Shown here one piece after another: positions 1 through 10,832 of a stretch of DNA of 34,377 bases. Source of the stretch: Mesostigma viride. Lineage: Eukaryota; Streptophyta; Mesostigmatophyceae; Mesostigmatales; Mesostigmataceae. Positions within the stretch are counted from its first letter, which is position 1; each line of letters starts with the position of its first letter. The stretch spans positions 1 through 34,377 of the forward strand of contig RPFO01000504.1 of assembly GCA_009746045.1 (NCBI GenBank), given 5' to 3'. The translations under genes were made by a program, and so were the position numbers. The notes below the pieces were generated by a model. The model was not told where the DNA came from. It searched no databases and worked only from the letters and a program-made list of their open reading frames with translations.

Positions 1-2905
1 CAGGAGGTGCCGGCAGGGTGGCTGGTCGCAGTCCTGCGGGGGGGCCACGTGAGGTGTCTACCTGGTTGGTGCGAGCTAGGTGCCCTACTAGCTGCAGGCG
101 GCGTTGCTTAATTGTGCTGGTGATATAGGGCATGCCCTGGTACAGGTCCTCATTGCGGACATGAGCAGCATATCCTACTCTGAAAATGGAACGCAGCATG
201 CTGGTGACCGCGCCGTCCAGCTTGCGGGCCAGGTCGGCGGTGAGGGTCCACGTCTCGGCGCCATACGTGAGAACAGGAAGGACGAGGACCTTGAACAGGT
301 CCTGTTTCTCGATCTTGCCCAGGGGCTTGCGCCACAGGGCCCGGTACTGGCGTAAAGCGTGCCAGGCGAGGAGATGCGATGGTCCACATCAACCTCGCAG
401 CTGGGGAGCAGGCTGCCCAGCAGCTTAACGCGTGCCCTCAAGCCCCACTGCACGGGCCTCGAGAGCCAGGCAGTCAAGCCATGTCTGCACGTGCTCAGTG
501 TCCTCAAAGAGTGGTGTCGTCTGCGTAAATGATGTCTGCTAGCCGAATCTCCGTGTCCGCACCGCCATGCCAGAATTTGTTAGCAACCTGCACTCCTGGT
601 TCCCTGCCCACGATGCGGGCAAATCGCTTGCGCGCCTGAATCATTACGTATTCGACAACAATAATGAACAGGTAGGGCGACAGCACGCAGCCCTGCCACA
701 CACCCTTCTGTAAAGGGCATGGGGGCGTGGTCCCGTAAGAAGTGCGCACCGAAGTGGTGGACCCTTCATACAGGTTGCGGATGACAGCAATCAGGGGGCG
801 GGGGATCCGGAACAACTCGAGGATGTCCCAAAGCGCAGGCCAGAAAACCGAATCGAAGGCTTTGATGAAGTCCACCAGCACAAGGTGCAAAGGGGACTCA
901 CCAGGCTGAAGGCGTTGCAGTTCCTCCACCAGTCGGCGAGTAGCGAAGAGCGCCTGTACTGTGTTGCGACCTGAACGGAAGCCGTGCTGAGTCTCGCTGA
1001 GGTGACCGTCCAGGGCCGTGCGCAGGCGGTTCAGGATGAGCCGCATAAGAAGCTTGAGGGGGGCACTTTGAATGCACACCCCTCTGTAGTTGCCGGGGTC
1101 GGCAGGCGACCCCTTGTTCTTGTACAGCATCGTGCGAAAACTGTGTTGCCAGGCCGCTGGAGGTGGTTGCGACGACAGCAGAAGGCGGTTGCAGATGTCC
1201 CGGAAGAGCAGCATAACACCTGTGTCCTCGAATTCGGCTGCAAGTTTTACAACTGCGGCCGGAATCTCGTCAGAGCCGGTGGCTGCGTCATAACGCAGGC
1301 GCTGGACCGCCTCCGTGACCTCGCGAGAGGTGAAAGGAGGCATGTCAGACGGGTCGCCAAGTGGGCCGACCAGCGGGGGGACTAGGTAGTCCGCCGCTGA
1401 CCTAGGCGGGGCCGGGGGCCCTGCGGGGCCGGCCAGGGCGGCCGGGCGGGCGGCGGCGGCTGGGAGCAGGGGTGGGGGCGGCGCAGCTGTCCCCACGACC
1501 TCGGCCGTGGCCGTGGCCCAGGTACGAAGCCGCTTGGCTGGGGCGCCGGGGACGTCGTGGCGGTGGGGCCGGCCGAGGCCGTCCGGGTGCCCGAGGCGCT
1601 TGTACCAGAACCAGGCCCCCTTGCCGTCGTGCTTCTGCTGGCAGCTGCGCAGGTCCTTGACCATCTGCTGAGCATCTGCCTTCTCAGCCTGCTCGTAGGC
1701 GGCCCTCAGAGCTGCTTGCAGCCCAGGTTTGGCGATCGGATCTCTGTTGCGGCGGAGCATCTGCCTGGCGGCGACCACTGTCGGTGCGTGACGGTGGACA
1801 GCAAGCTGCCGACGCGGAGGCAAGGTGGGGAGGGTGCGGGCAGCCAGGCGATACTTGGCGGCGACACCACGGAGGATCACTGAAATATCCCCCGGCGGCG
1901 GAATGGCGTGTAACTGCTGTCGGCTGCCCCCGGCGTCGAATACGGCCAGGAAATCATCCCTGTGCGACATAGCGGCCTGCTCTTCTGCTGACATCTTGTC
2001 GGCATCCTTCAGCACAATCCGGAGCACTTTCAGATCTGGCTGAGGTGCCAGCTGTCGCGACGGTTTCACCCCAGGAAACCGCAATCTGATGCGAGCGAGC
2101 ACGAGACGATGATCAGATTCCACCGTGCTGACAGAATCTTGCAGGACGCGAGCATCGACAACTGAGGGGCGCTGAGCCCGACGTACGCAGACATAATCAA
2201 GGCACACCACCCGATCCGACGGCCCAAAAAAGGTGGCCAGCTGCTCAGCGGGGCGTGCGAAAGAAGCATTGCATGCAACCAGCGCAGATTCTGCCAGCAG
2301 ATTCGCAAATAAAGGCGTGTTACCGTTGGCTGTCGTGTTGGTTGGGGAATACTGAGCGCCCCCAGTGCCAACTGGCAGCGTGGCGTTGGCGTCGAGCAGC
2401 ATAACCAGGAAGTGCCGAGCTGGGATGTTGGCCTCCTCCTCCTTGAGGGCGTCGAAGAAGGCCTCACGTTCCGCCTGAGCTCGACCCGCATGTGGTGCAT
2501 ATCCCACGATAACGGTTAGCGTGTGGTGTGAATGGCCCTCAGTGGCCGAAAAAGTGGCCACTAGCACACGCGGGGACCGCAGCACGATGGACTGGAGCTG
2601 CTCTGATGCTGCCGGCGAGCACAAGAGGCCCACACCACCTTGGCCCGGCGCGTCGCCGCCACCATAGTGGAACCGCCAGCCTGCCGCAGGTCGTCGACCA
2701 GCAGACCGTTGACCGCGTGCTGAGGGTCAACGGTGCGTCGGTGCTCCTGGACTCCAAGAACAGCGATCTTGTTGTCGGCGCACAGGGCGATCAGCTCGTC
2801 GACGCGTTGGCGTGCTGGGGTGCCGCCGCTCGTAGAAGGATCTGCAGGGAGGGTGCGCACGTTAAAACTTGCAATACCAAGAATGGGCCGTTGCCCTATT
2901 AGCGG
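1..2905 (-). pseudogene. LINE ORF2: endonuclease plus reverse transcriptase, frameshifted and partial
   Basis: An endonuclease/exonuclease/phosphatase domain begins near 2890 with IASFNVRTL, followed by VLGVQEHRR. The frame changes near 2640 into a 709-codon stretch (2633-504) containing DANATL and STVESDHRLVLARIRL, the usual C-terminal endonuclease signature. Reverse transcriptase motifs follow in order: NYRGVC, GFRSGRNTVQALFATRRL, DFIKAFDSVF, GVWQGCVLSP (the usual R of RQGC is W here) and the catalytic YADD at about 519-508. After a further shift near 505 comes FEDTEHVQTWLDCL, then after another near 360 KPLGKIEKQDLFKVLVLPVLTYGAETW, the C-terminal region. Together these would nick target DNA and copy element RNA. 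Three or more frame breaks make it non-functional as read. The 3' end is missing. Confidence 0.88.
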
Positions 2906-2990
2906 GGGGGTGGGGGTGGGGGTGGGGGTGGAGAAGGGTAGTGCTGGAGGTGGGGGTGGGGGTGGGGGGGGGGGGGAGGGGGAGGGTGGC
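2901..2990 (+). repeat. G-rich low-complexity tract, potential G-quadruplex
   Basis: Long runs of G interrupted by single T or A (GGGGGT units) fill about 90 bases in the linker between LINE ORF1 and ORF2. On the LINE coding strand it is C-rich and reads as poly-proline in one frame. The G-runs satisfy a loose G-quadruplex pattern several times over. It may be replication slippage rather than a functional element. Confidence 0.8.
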
Positions 2991-3097
2991 GATTGGGGTT
3001 AATGCTTGTCAACGCATGGAGGCTTTCTTTCAGGACGGATATGCGTCGTCTCCGTCCTGGCTGGGGTCGCCGGCGTGTCGACTGGGCCTCATCCCGC

Positions 3098-4613
3098 TCA
3101 AGGCGGGCTAGGAGGCGTGTGAGGCTGGTAAATTGGCGGGAAGGTTGACCGTGGCGTGCCTGGCGACCTTGCATCCTGATCATGCTCGCACGGTGCGACA
3201 TGAGGATGGAAAGGGGCTTGTTTATAAAGGCTGTGCCCAAAGCCTATTGTACCGCGAGGCCGCGAGGGTGTGCCCTTACCGGGCGCATCCATACCCGGGA
3301 CGTGCGTAGACGATGATGACGCAGCTGGGGCGGGCCTGGTACGGCCCGACTTGTGCCGCTTGTTAGGAGCCTGCGCCTCCGTGCGCTGGCCGTTGATGAA
3401 TAGCACGGGGGTGTCGTGGACGAGGCGGACGTAGACCTTCTGGCCATCCTGCCTGGCCTTGATCGCCACGTCGCTGCCCAGCAGACCATTCTTGATGACT
3501 AGCTGGGCCGGTGAGAGGAGGTCGTCGAGGCTCGGCGCGTTTCTCCCGCCTAGGAGCTTGCGGGCCTGGAGTACCTTCACCTTGCTGGCCACATTCGCAA
3601 AGGTCACCCGGATGGGGCCAGGCTGGCCCGCCATCCAGGCTGCCGACTCAATGCGGATGCGTTCGTTGCCCAGTTGCAGCCTGCCCACGATGAGGCTGTG
3701 GTACAGGCGTTGCGCTAGCATCAGGTCCGTTTCAGGCTGCTGTGCGACCTGGAAATACCGGACCACTATACTGCGTGAGCGCAGGTCCTCCTCGATAGCA
3801 GTCTTGTGGGCTGCAGCCCCCCTGCGTGCGGCATCCTCCATCAGGTTGGCAATGTCCGTCTGTTTGACCATGTTAGCGTAGCTGGTGGCCGGTGCGGGGG
3901 CGGCTGGTTGGGGCGGGCTGGTCAGGGCGGCCTTGACCTCGGCAATGCTGGAGCGGAGCTCGGCAGTGTCTTGACGGATAGCGGTGGACAAGGTGCCGAG
4001 TTGGGCAGCCATGTCTGCGACTTTCTTATTGAGCTTGTGCAGGTCTGCTGCTTCCGGGGAAGCATCGGGGGTGTTGGCGGTGCCGTGATCGGCGTCCTCG
4101 AAGCGGCAAAGAGTGCCCGGAGGCAAGGGGCCTGCGCGTGACTCAAGAAAACAGAAAGTCGAAGCTGTGGCTCGTCCAAGTCGGCGATGTCGTTCACTGG
4201 AATGGTCCCGCCAGACGCGTAAGGAAAATATATCTCCTTGCCGTTGGCCTTCAGGTGGTGCAGGATAGCCTGCGCCTGCTCGGCGGTAAGCGAAAAGAAC
4301 CGGAGCTCGTCGACAACCTGGCCAGGCATGAAGGATGCTGGGTCGAACTCAGCGTCGTTAGCGTCGTCGTCGTCGTCGTCGATGGCGTCGTCAATGGGGG
4401 TGTCTTTGGAAGACGATGGCGGGGGATCTGGCTCTCCATCTCGTCGGCTGGGGCGTAGCAAACCCGCTTGGAGGAGGCGGTAATGGCGGCCGCGTTTGCC
4501 TGGGGCTGCGTCGCAATGGTTTCCGCATCTGCAATTAGTTGCGTAATCGTGTTGGGCGCTGAAGCCTCCCTCTCGGAGAGAGAAGGGGAGGCGGTTGACG
4601 GAGTTTCTGCCAT
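3098..4613 (-). pseudogene. LINE ORF1 (RNA-binding chaperone-like), frameshifted
   Basis: The coding signal passes through three frames: 4613 to about 4430 (MAETPSTASP start), about 4440 to 4130 (acidic IDDAIDDDDDDAND stretch), and 4126 to 3098. The last block contains a heptad-like coiled coil (around LHKLNKKVADMAAQLGTL), followed by a segment with IRVTFANVASKVKVLQARKLL. That segment resembles the RRM/C-terminal domain region of L1-type ORF1 proteins, which bind element RNA in the ribonucleoprotein. The tail is Pro/Ser/Lys rich. At least two single-base frame breaks (near 4440 and 4130) separate the blocks, so no continuous protein is encoded as it stands. ORF2 lies immediately downstream on the same strand. 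Assignment rests on layout and composition; the RRM fold is inferred. Confidence 0.7.
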
Positions 4614-4796
4614 AGCTGGTTCCGGAAAATTACGAACCCTGCCTGTGCTGCGTTTTATGATATTGCGCTAAATCTTGGGCGATGGCGGCTGAAAATTATA
4701 TCATAGTGTTCGTCATTAAAAGACGCATCTACTGCAATCTACCCGACCAAATTTCATGCCCGGATGTAAAAGTTATGAGCATTCTCGGCATCCATA

Positions 4797-5144
4797 GCTT
4801 TTCGTGATAGACTAGTGCTTAATGATGGATGGATAGATTCAGAGTCAGTCATTACGTTAGCCATGCGAATGGATGGAATGGAATGGATGGATGGAATGGA
4901 TGGTATAAGCTATCTAGGTCCTAGTTACAGGGGTGTGGGCACCGCGGCCCGAATCGCTATGAATGCCATACTTGGTCACACGCGGAGCCCCCACAGGCTT
5001 TGGGGTGGTCTCCTTCATCACTACTTGCCAGCTATCCTTGCGCACCAGCTGTCTCCATATTACAGACAAACCAGGAGGCTGCCCGGGGGTGAGCCCGTCA
5101 CGTCTAGTGTAGCACATGTCCATGCCGAGTCTATCACGAAAAGC
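4797..5144. repeat. 17-bp inverted repeat crossing the MITE-like element
   Basis: GCTTTTCGTGATAGACT at 4797-4813 recurs inverted at 5128-5144. The first arm lies outside the 4843-5291 element and the second inside it, so the two inverted-repeat pairs interlock rather than nest. Confidence 0.75.
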
Positions 5145-5291
5145 AACACGATGTTTTCTGGCATACGCGGGCTTTTGGTTCCCGCCGCAAATTTGAAAGT
5201 GCTGTCCTCCGGATTTTTGCCTTTGCACCGTGTGCAGTTCTTGGATGTTTGGAATCATCAAGATGTGGCATGGCTAACGTAATGACTGACT
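4843..5291. mobile_element. Inverted-repeat element (MITE-like), 449 bp
   Basis: A perfect 23-bp inverted repeat forms the ends: 4843-4865 (AGTCAGTCATTACGTTAG then CCATG) and 5269-5291. The size and structure fit a non-autonomous DNA transposon. No clear target-site duplication is visible next to the ends. An open frame on the minus strand inside (5261-4914) has no recognisable product. Confidence 0.6.
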
Positions 5292-5640
5292 AGCTAGACC
5301 TTTTCAGTGGTTTTCCATTTGCGGGTATTTCCTCGTAAATGGTCTGAGAGCGATCGCAGCAATGGTCCTCACCACTAGACACTCCCGGCCAGTTAGGCTC
5401 AAAACACACGCCCTGACTGATCCAGCAAGTAATTGTTTCCGCCCCCCCCGTCTAGGTCATCTAGTCGCTCTAAACGTAAGCCAGCCACAATTTGAATGCA
5501 CAAGGCAACACATTTCCATCACCATTCATATATATTCATCATCCCGGCTGAAGGACTCGAACACGCGGACAAGATAACGGCAGGCTCGAGCTACCATGGT
5601 ACAGATTTCTGTCCTGCGCTGGTTGTCTCCTTGATATATA
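5292..5640. other. No gene seen
   Basis: Spacer of mixed composition with a few short open frames that lack any recognisable motif. No repeat longer than about 12 bases was noticed. Confidence 0.6.
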
Positions 5641-5654
5641 TGTAACGCCGGCGC

Positions 5655-5962
5655 TGCTGCCGCTGTGGCTGAGCGCGACAAGTTTGCCTCCTACGGCAAT
5701 GTGCATGGGGCCCCACCGGGTCATCCCCTTTGTCCTAATTGAGGAGTTCGGGGCCATGGGCCCCAAGACAGCGGAGTTTTTCCACGGGTGCTGCCAGCGC
5801 CGTGAAGACCGCCTCGACCTCGAGGGTCAGACCGCCCCGTGGTCTGCCCGCACGTGGTCCTCGTATTGGCGGCAGCGCCTGTCACTCGCCCTCACTCGCA
5901 CCGTGGCTGATGTGTTATTCCGCCGCACCCGGGCCGACTTTGTCGGGACCCATGCGGTCTAG
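5655..5962 (+). pseudogene. Reverse transcriptase C-terminal remnant
   Basis: A short coding remnant in two frames. It starts with AERDKFASYG, then shifts to HRVIPFVLIEEFGAMGPKTAEFF and ends with SYWRQRLSLALTRTVADVL. The pattern of Phe-Val-x-Glu, Phe-Gly, followed by a Trp-rich Arg-Leu-Ser-x-Ala-Leu segment resembles the extreme C-terminus of retroelement reverse transcriptase polyproteins common in protist and algal genomes. No catalytic YADD part is present. It ends just before a large palindrome at 5982, which may mark the insertion that truncated it. The family is not identifiable from so short a piece. Confidence 0.45.
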
Positions 5963-5981
5963 CAACTCGTCGTCTGTCCCT

Positions 5982-6028
5982 GGTCCTAATTTTAGGACTG
6001 AGTTCAACTCAGTCCTAATTTTAGGACC
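5982..6028. repeat. 47-bp near-perfect palindrome (CAGTCCTA family)
   Basis: The stretch is symmetric about 6005 with 21 of 23 positions paired. Each half itself contains a smaller palindrome with arms GTCCTAA and TTAGGAC. Related palindromes occur at 7299-7318 and 7639-7668. Confidence 0.85.
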
Positions 6029-7298
6029 TAATTTTGAGGTTTTGTAGAAAATTCGCCCCGGTCGGAATATTTGGCAGAAAAATTTTCTCAAAATTTATTC
6101 AAATACTACTTGAAAAGATCTTTCTTGGACATATTTTTGGGATTTTTTTGGATTTGGTTTGGGCGTCTAACCGTACGGTGAAAGTACAGGTGGTAAGGGT
6201 ACATTTTCACGCGAAACGTGAGTTCCGGAAATGCACGACCTAGCCATGGCGGCTTGCGCCCATGCATGCAGTTTACGTTTTCGGACGATTTTGCGGGCCA
6301 AACCCAGGAAATAGATTTTTTATGTCCTAAAGATGATACAAGTGAATTTTAACCTCGCGGGGATGCGATTTACTGGGTGTCGGCACTGTTCTTGCTGGAA
6401 AAATCTGCGATTAGGCAGGTCGACGGAATGGATTACTACAATTGATTCCCGGATCAAATCGAAGGGTTTATAGGTTTCTTTCTACCTTTTATCATGTATT
6501 GTCGTAGATTAAGTCTAGTGGCAGTAAAGATTTGATGATTTCGACCACTCTGTCACGTCATGGTTTGTGTGCCGCAAAGTGCCACTTTTGCAGGCACCGC
6601 CTGGGCCAAGGTAACGCCAGCCGTGCCAGGTAAAGCTGGAATATCGCTGCTTCATCGTTTCTTGGTATTCTTACATGAGTTTAAGCTTGCGATGCGCTGT
6701 CAGTTTTGAGTCTTGCTGCTCTTTCTTGACCGTTGCCTGCCCCTCTCTAAAACCATCTTTTTAGATGATCTTACCAGGCATTTGCCTTACCGTAGCGTGG
6801 CTGTACAAGGTTTTAGGTGCTGAATGGGTTAAAACACTTTCATAGATGTTAGTTATTCTCTTGCTATGTTCATACTGCATGATTGTGTGGTCATGGGCTG
6901 CGTCAAGGGTACTGTCAAGCTTATACGGGTGAGTGAAAAATCATGGTGATAAACCACTGTCATCATGTGCCAGCAGGTATCCTGGCCATGTCATGGCAAG
7001 GTAATACAGTTTTATCCATGTCCATTCTTGTAAAGAACAATTAAATGTGACTAACCTACCCATTATATCGGTGGTTATTACTTATAATACATCCCTTTGT
7101 AGCTACGTATCCATACGCATTCCCTACATGTATGCATAGGCTTTCACACATAATAAGGTACAATATAACTGCAATATGATGATGCAAGTATGTTTTCCTA
7201 TTATGCCTGAAGGGAAATGGGCTGATTGACATGGTTTGTGGCCACGCTACTATGTAGTATGACCGCACTTACATGCTTGCAAATTGCTAGCATGGCCC
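6029..7298. other. Gene-free AT-rich spacer
   Basis: No coding signal. It begins with a T-rich stretch and then becomes mixed. Near 6230-6253 it has the motif AATGCACGACC, three bases, then CCATGGCGGC, which recurs at 16339-16357 without the three-base interruption. It is bracketed by members of the CAGTCCTA palindrome family, so it may be the body of a non-coding insertion. Confidence 0.55.
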
Positions 7299-7318
7299 AG
7301 TCCTATGTATAGGACTGG
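7299..7318. repeat. 20-bp palindrome (CAGTCCTA family)
   Basis: CAGTCCTATGTATAGGACTG has arms CAGTCCTA and TAGGACTG around a four-base centre. Confidence 0.8.
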
Positions 7319-7638
7319 CAGTATTTGGCGTGTTTTAGGCAGTGCCAGTGGCCAAATTGAGTCCAGTTTTTTGCCACAGGTCAAGAACTATATTTTTTAC
7401 ATGCCTGTATTTTTTTAACATGCATATGGAATTTATTCAATTTTTGCCACTCGTGCTTCCACACAAAAATGCAAATTCGCCGACGGTGCCATACATCCAT
7501 GTAATTTTTAGGAGTTTGGGTCAAGTTTTCACTGATGTAGTATTTTTGCCAGCAAGAGGACATCAAATACTCCATAGACCCACATCTAAGCATCTTGGAT
7601 GGACCCCCACCTAGTCACTACACACGGTTGAAAAAGGT
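7319..7638. other. No gene seen
   Basis: Spacer with overlapping short open frames on both strands and no recognisable motif. Confidence 0.5.
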
Positions 7639-7668
7639 CAACTCAGTCCTATTATTAGGACTGAGTTG
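7639..7668. repeat. 30-bp palindrome (CAGTCCTA family)
   Basis: The arms CAACTCAGTCCTA and TAGGACTGAGTTG are perfectly complementary around a four-base centre. The outer bases match the 6005-6018 half of the larger palindrome. Confidence 0.85.
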
Positions 7669-7689
7669 GGACAGACGAGAATTTAGCCT

Positions 7690-9380
7690 ATGCTATCCAG
7701 TGAACGCCAATACGCCGTATAATACGGTAAATACGCCGTATTATACAATACGGCGGGGTTTGGCGTACTAACGTACTAGAAATACGGCGTATTGCGTTCT
7801 CAACGCCAATACGGCGCATAATACGTATTTTTCGCGTATTATACGGCGCCCGGCTCCGGAATTTGGCGCCAGAGCTAGTTTTGGCGTTGCTGACCTAGGC
7901 AGGTACGCAGCCTGAACCGTACTTGGGGAGTACGGGCCTACGGTTGGTCCCGCTTGTCATCTCTGCCAGTTGACGGCGTGGGTAAACGATGGCAAAACGA
8001 GACCGACTTGCATAAATATGTTAGTTGACCTCCGCGGCCATGGAGGTGCAGAAATCTGACTGGTATGGGAGCATGGCTTGACATTTTGAACTGCAATTTT
8101 GCAGGCATGATCCATAGGTCCTAAACAGCGTATATCATTGGCAGGCAACGCCTGGGTGTGCGCAGATATGTCTCGACCCTATGCTCGGTGCAGCAACCTC
8201 GTTTGATCAGCGACCAGGTCGGTCGCCGTGCATGTGCTAACTGTTACTAGGCGGGAAATAAGTCGATACGTTTGTACGCGGATAGATGTGTAAAATATAT
8301 TGCTGACATGTTTTATTGGCGACGACGGCCAGGAAAGCGGCTCGCAGCTACATCGATGAGGTGGGCATCCGGCTAGCTCCAGCAAGGAAGGTAATTAATC
8401 TGCGGTTTTGATCTGGTATGTGCTATCCTGTTCACGTTTTATTGCATACTGTATCAAGGTTTTGGGTCGAATCGTATACCTATCAATAAGTTCATGGTTG
8501 TAATAAGGAATTAGTTCAATTAGCAATCTATATACCATGCAGTGGATGAGTATCACACTTCATGACCTTTATGTAAACAACAAACTGTCGACACCCCCTA
8601 GGGCTCCCCCAGAATAGATTCTAGCCAGCTGTCTAGAAGAGGGCAATCGACATAGCTTTTACATTATAGCATGACTTGCCATGTATTTCTCGAGCATAGT
8701 ATACTGATCTAGCCCCAACGGCTTAGAGTAGCCCCAACGGTTTAGAGTGGCATGAACGCAATCACATTAGCCCAGCCATGGCTCAGCGTGGCCATTTGCT
8801 TATGCCTTAGCAGACGCCCGTTGAGCCCACTTCACCTTTCTTGTACAGCATCAGCTATGCTTCAGCCTACCTCTGGTATCGTTAATAATGGTTGTCCCAC
8901 AGTGATGCGCCCCGGATAGAGCGCTCGATGTGGCCTGCCCACCGACTGGTGGGCGGTGGCAGTGAGAGAAGCTAGGGCGCCCTCCCTCCCTCTCATTGTG
9001 TACAGGGGTTGAAGGTTCCTCTACTTTGTATTGGCACCCACGTGACGCAGTCACGTGATAATTAACTAATTAACTAATTAATTAATTAATTACACTTCAT
9101 ACAATTGATGAGACAACCAAGTGAGTGTCAAACGGCTACCGGCGACCTCTACGTGCATTGTATTGTTTTTCATCAAGATTGAGACATTAGCTAGAGTTTT
9201 TGAGAGGCACGCCCATGGGATAAACACCTTAGAATATTTTATCCTAATTGAAAATCCACTTTTCCGGTCAAAAAACCACTTTTTTTTTTTGGCGTATAAT
9301 ACGCGTATAATACGCGTATAATACGGCAATACGCAATACGCCGAGGTTTTGCCGTATTGCCGTATTGCCGTACTGGCTCA
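7690..9380. mobile_element. Possible non-autonomous element with ends made of TACGCCGTATTA-type repeats
   Basis: Positions 7700-7860 and 9290-9375 are built from degenerate copies of CGCCGTATTATACGGCG-like words (for example ATACGCGTATA repeated at 9296-9325) and are roughly inverted with respect to each other. The flanks share CCTATGCTATCC (7688 onward and 9405 onward), which could be a duplicated target but is not adjacent on the right. The interior holds no gene. It includes a 2 x 19 bp tandem at about 8710-8747 and a TTAA/CTAA microsatellite at about 9059-9092. Confidence 0.4.
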
Positions 9381-9395
9381 CACTGATGCTATCCC

Positions 9396-10386
9396 ACTGC
9401 TATGCCTATGCTATCCCACTGGCCCGCCCTGACTGGTCTGCCCTACGCCCAGTCCGAGGAGATCCTGAGGACTGGACGGACGCCGAGCACGCGCGGAACC
9501 GGTGCCGACTGGAGTACCTGTCGGCTCTGGACGCCCGGGCGGACGTCGACGAGCTGGACAAGGGTGCTCCGAATGCCGCCACTTTAATTTGCGGGCTTTG
9601 CGGCCCGTGCCCCGTTGCTGGCGGCCCGGCACCTGCCGGTCATGCCCCGCCGCCGCCCCGGCCCGCTGTACCGCCAGGACCCCAAGGTCTTGGCCGCCCG
9701 GCACCGCCTCAAGCGTAACCGGGACCCGCTGCAGACACCGGTGCTCAAGGCCGCCCTCGTGGAGGCTTACGAGCATGCACGCTCAGGACGCGGAGGTGGC
9801 CCAGTGCATCGCAGATGCCAAGGCCTGCCAAGCTCGCAACCATGCAGGGCAAGGACATGTGGTACCACCTCGACCGGCTCGGCGGCCGGCGGCAGCGCAC
9901 CCCGGTGGAGCACACAGGGGACGGCACGGCGCCGGTAAGCCTAGACCGCTGGTTGGCCCACAATATTTCCTTGACAGGTGGGGCTCGCGCCCCCCCCCCG
10001 CCTCTTCCGACCCCGAGACGGCCGCCCGTCTTGGGGTCGATCGCCGGACCCCCGCCGCCGCCAGCGCCCCCCTAGCTCCTCTACCAAGTCGCCTTGTAGG
10101 AGGGCTGCCTTGCCACCAACGACGTCGTCCACCCCTTCACTTTGAAGGAATTGGACGGCGCCCTTGCTCGCCTGCGGTACGACGCGGCGGTCGGTGCCGA
10201 CCACCTTTCGGCTGAGCTGCTGATCGAAGACCCCTGACCCGGCGGTTAGGGATCTTCTGCTGGCGTTCTGCAACCGTGTCCTGCTCTCTGACGAGCCTCC
10301 GCCTGCTGAGTGGCAGACGGCCATCCGTGTCATGCTGTACAAGAAGGGCTCTGCTGCTGACCCTGGTAACTACCGGGGTGTCTGCC
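9396..10386 (+). pseudogene. Second LINE remnant: linker and N-terminal reverse transcriptase region, abruptly truncated
   Basis: In shifting plus-strand frames it matches the middle of the first LINE's ORF2. It has EDWTDAEHARNRCRLEYLSA, VLAARHRLKRNRDPLQTPVL (compare VAARQMLRRNRDPIAKPGL), FTLKELDGALARLRYDAAVGAD (compare FTSREVTEAVQRLRYDAATGSD) and MLYKKGSAADPGNYRGVC (compare MLYKNKGSPADPGNYRGVC). Similarity stops dead after NYRGVC at about 10385, exactly where the GGGTGG terminal repeat begins. It carries frameshifts and a stop. The 5' end is also lost near 9396, next to the repeat-rich end of the preceding candidate element. It is the same or a sister family to the element at 1-4640. Confidence 0.85.
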
Positions 10387-10450
10387 GGGTGGTCCCACGC
10401 GGAATGGGGTAGATTTTTGCAAGAAAAAAACGCTAATTTCAATCGTCCGA
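10387..10450 (+). repeat. Left terminal inverted repeat
   Basis: GGGTGGTCCCACGCGG followed by AATGGGGT, a T-rich gap, then TGCAAGAAAAAAACGCTA and TTTCAATCGTCCGA. The inverted counterpart is 33843-33915, which has about 10 extra bases in the gap and one A/G difference. It is followed by degenerate GCGCCGAAATT-type words to about 10545, like a subterminal repeat zone. Confidence 0.88.
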
Positions 10451-10832
10451 AAACCGGACATTGCGCCGAAATTCTTGCCGAAAATTTGGCAGCCGAGCGA
10501 ATTTTTCGCCCGACGGACTTTGCGCCGAAATTTTGTCTGCCGTGCTTCGAACTCAACCGACTCCTGCTGTTGCGTGCACTTTGTCCGATGCCTGCAGGCC
10601 ACGCACGAATTTTGCGACCGAAATATGACGACTAGACAAGTTTATCGACGACCTACATCGATCTATTGCCACTTTTGAAGTCCTTGGCTTGCTAGCAGCT
10701 TTTGATTATCAATGCCGGGAACAAAATTGCCGAAATTTTTTATTGAATCAGTACATATATGTGCACATGTCCGTAATTTTATCATTCGCAATTTTGACAT
10801 TGTCGGAGTATTTGACAACTTAGGCATTGCGC

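Larger units (their letters stand above)
1..4640 (-). mobile_element. Degraded non-LTR retrotransposon (LINE), 3' end off the window
   Basis: Two consecutive minus-strand coding blocks have the classic LINE order: an ORF1 with coiled coil and nucleic-acid-binding-like region (about 4613-3098), then an ORF2 with apurinic-type endonuclease and reverse transcriptase (about 2905-1). A C-rich linker on the coding strand separates them. The C-terminal TYGAETWTLT pattern near 260-230 is typical of RTE/CR1-like and related LINE clades. Several frame changes show that the copy is dead or badly sequenced. The 5' limit is set only by loss of coding signal near 4640, and the 3' tail is not in the window. 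The clade is not assigned. Confidence 0.85.

Noticed and set aside
4914-5261. 115-codon minus-strand frame inside the 449-bp element as a captured gene
   Set aside because: No recognisable family, and the length is compatible with chance in this composition.
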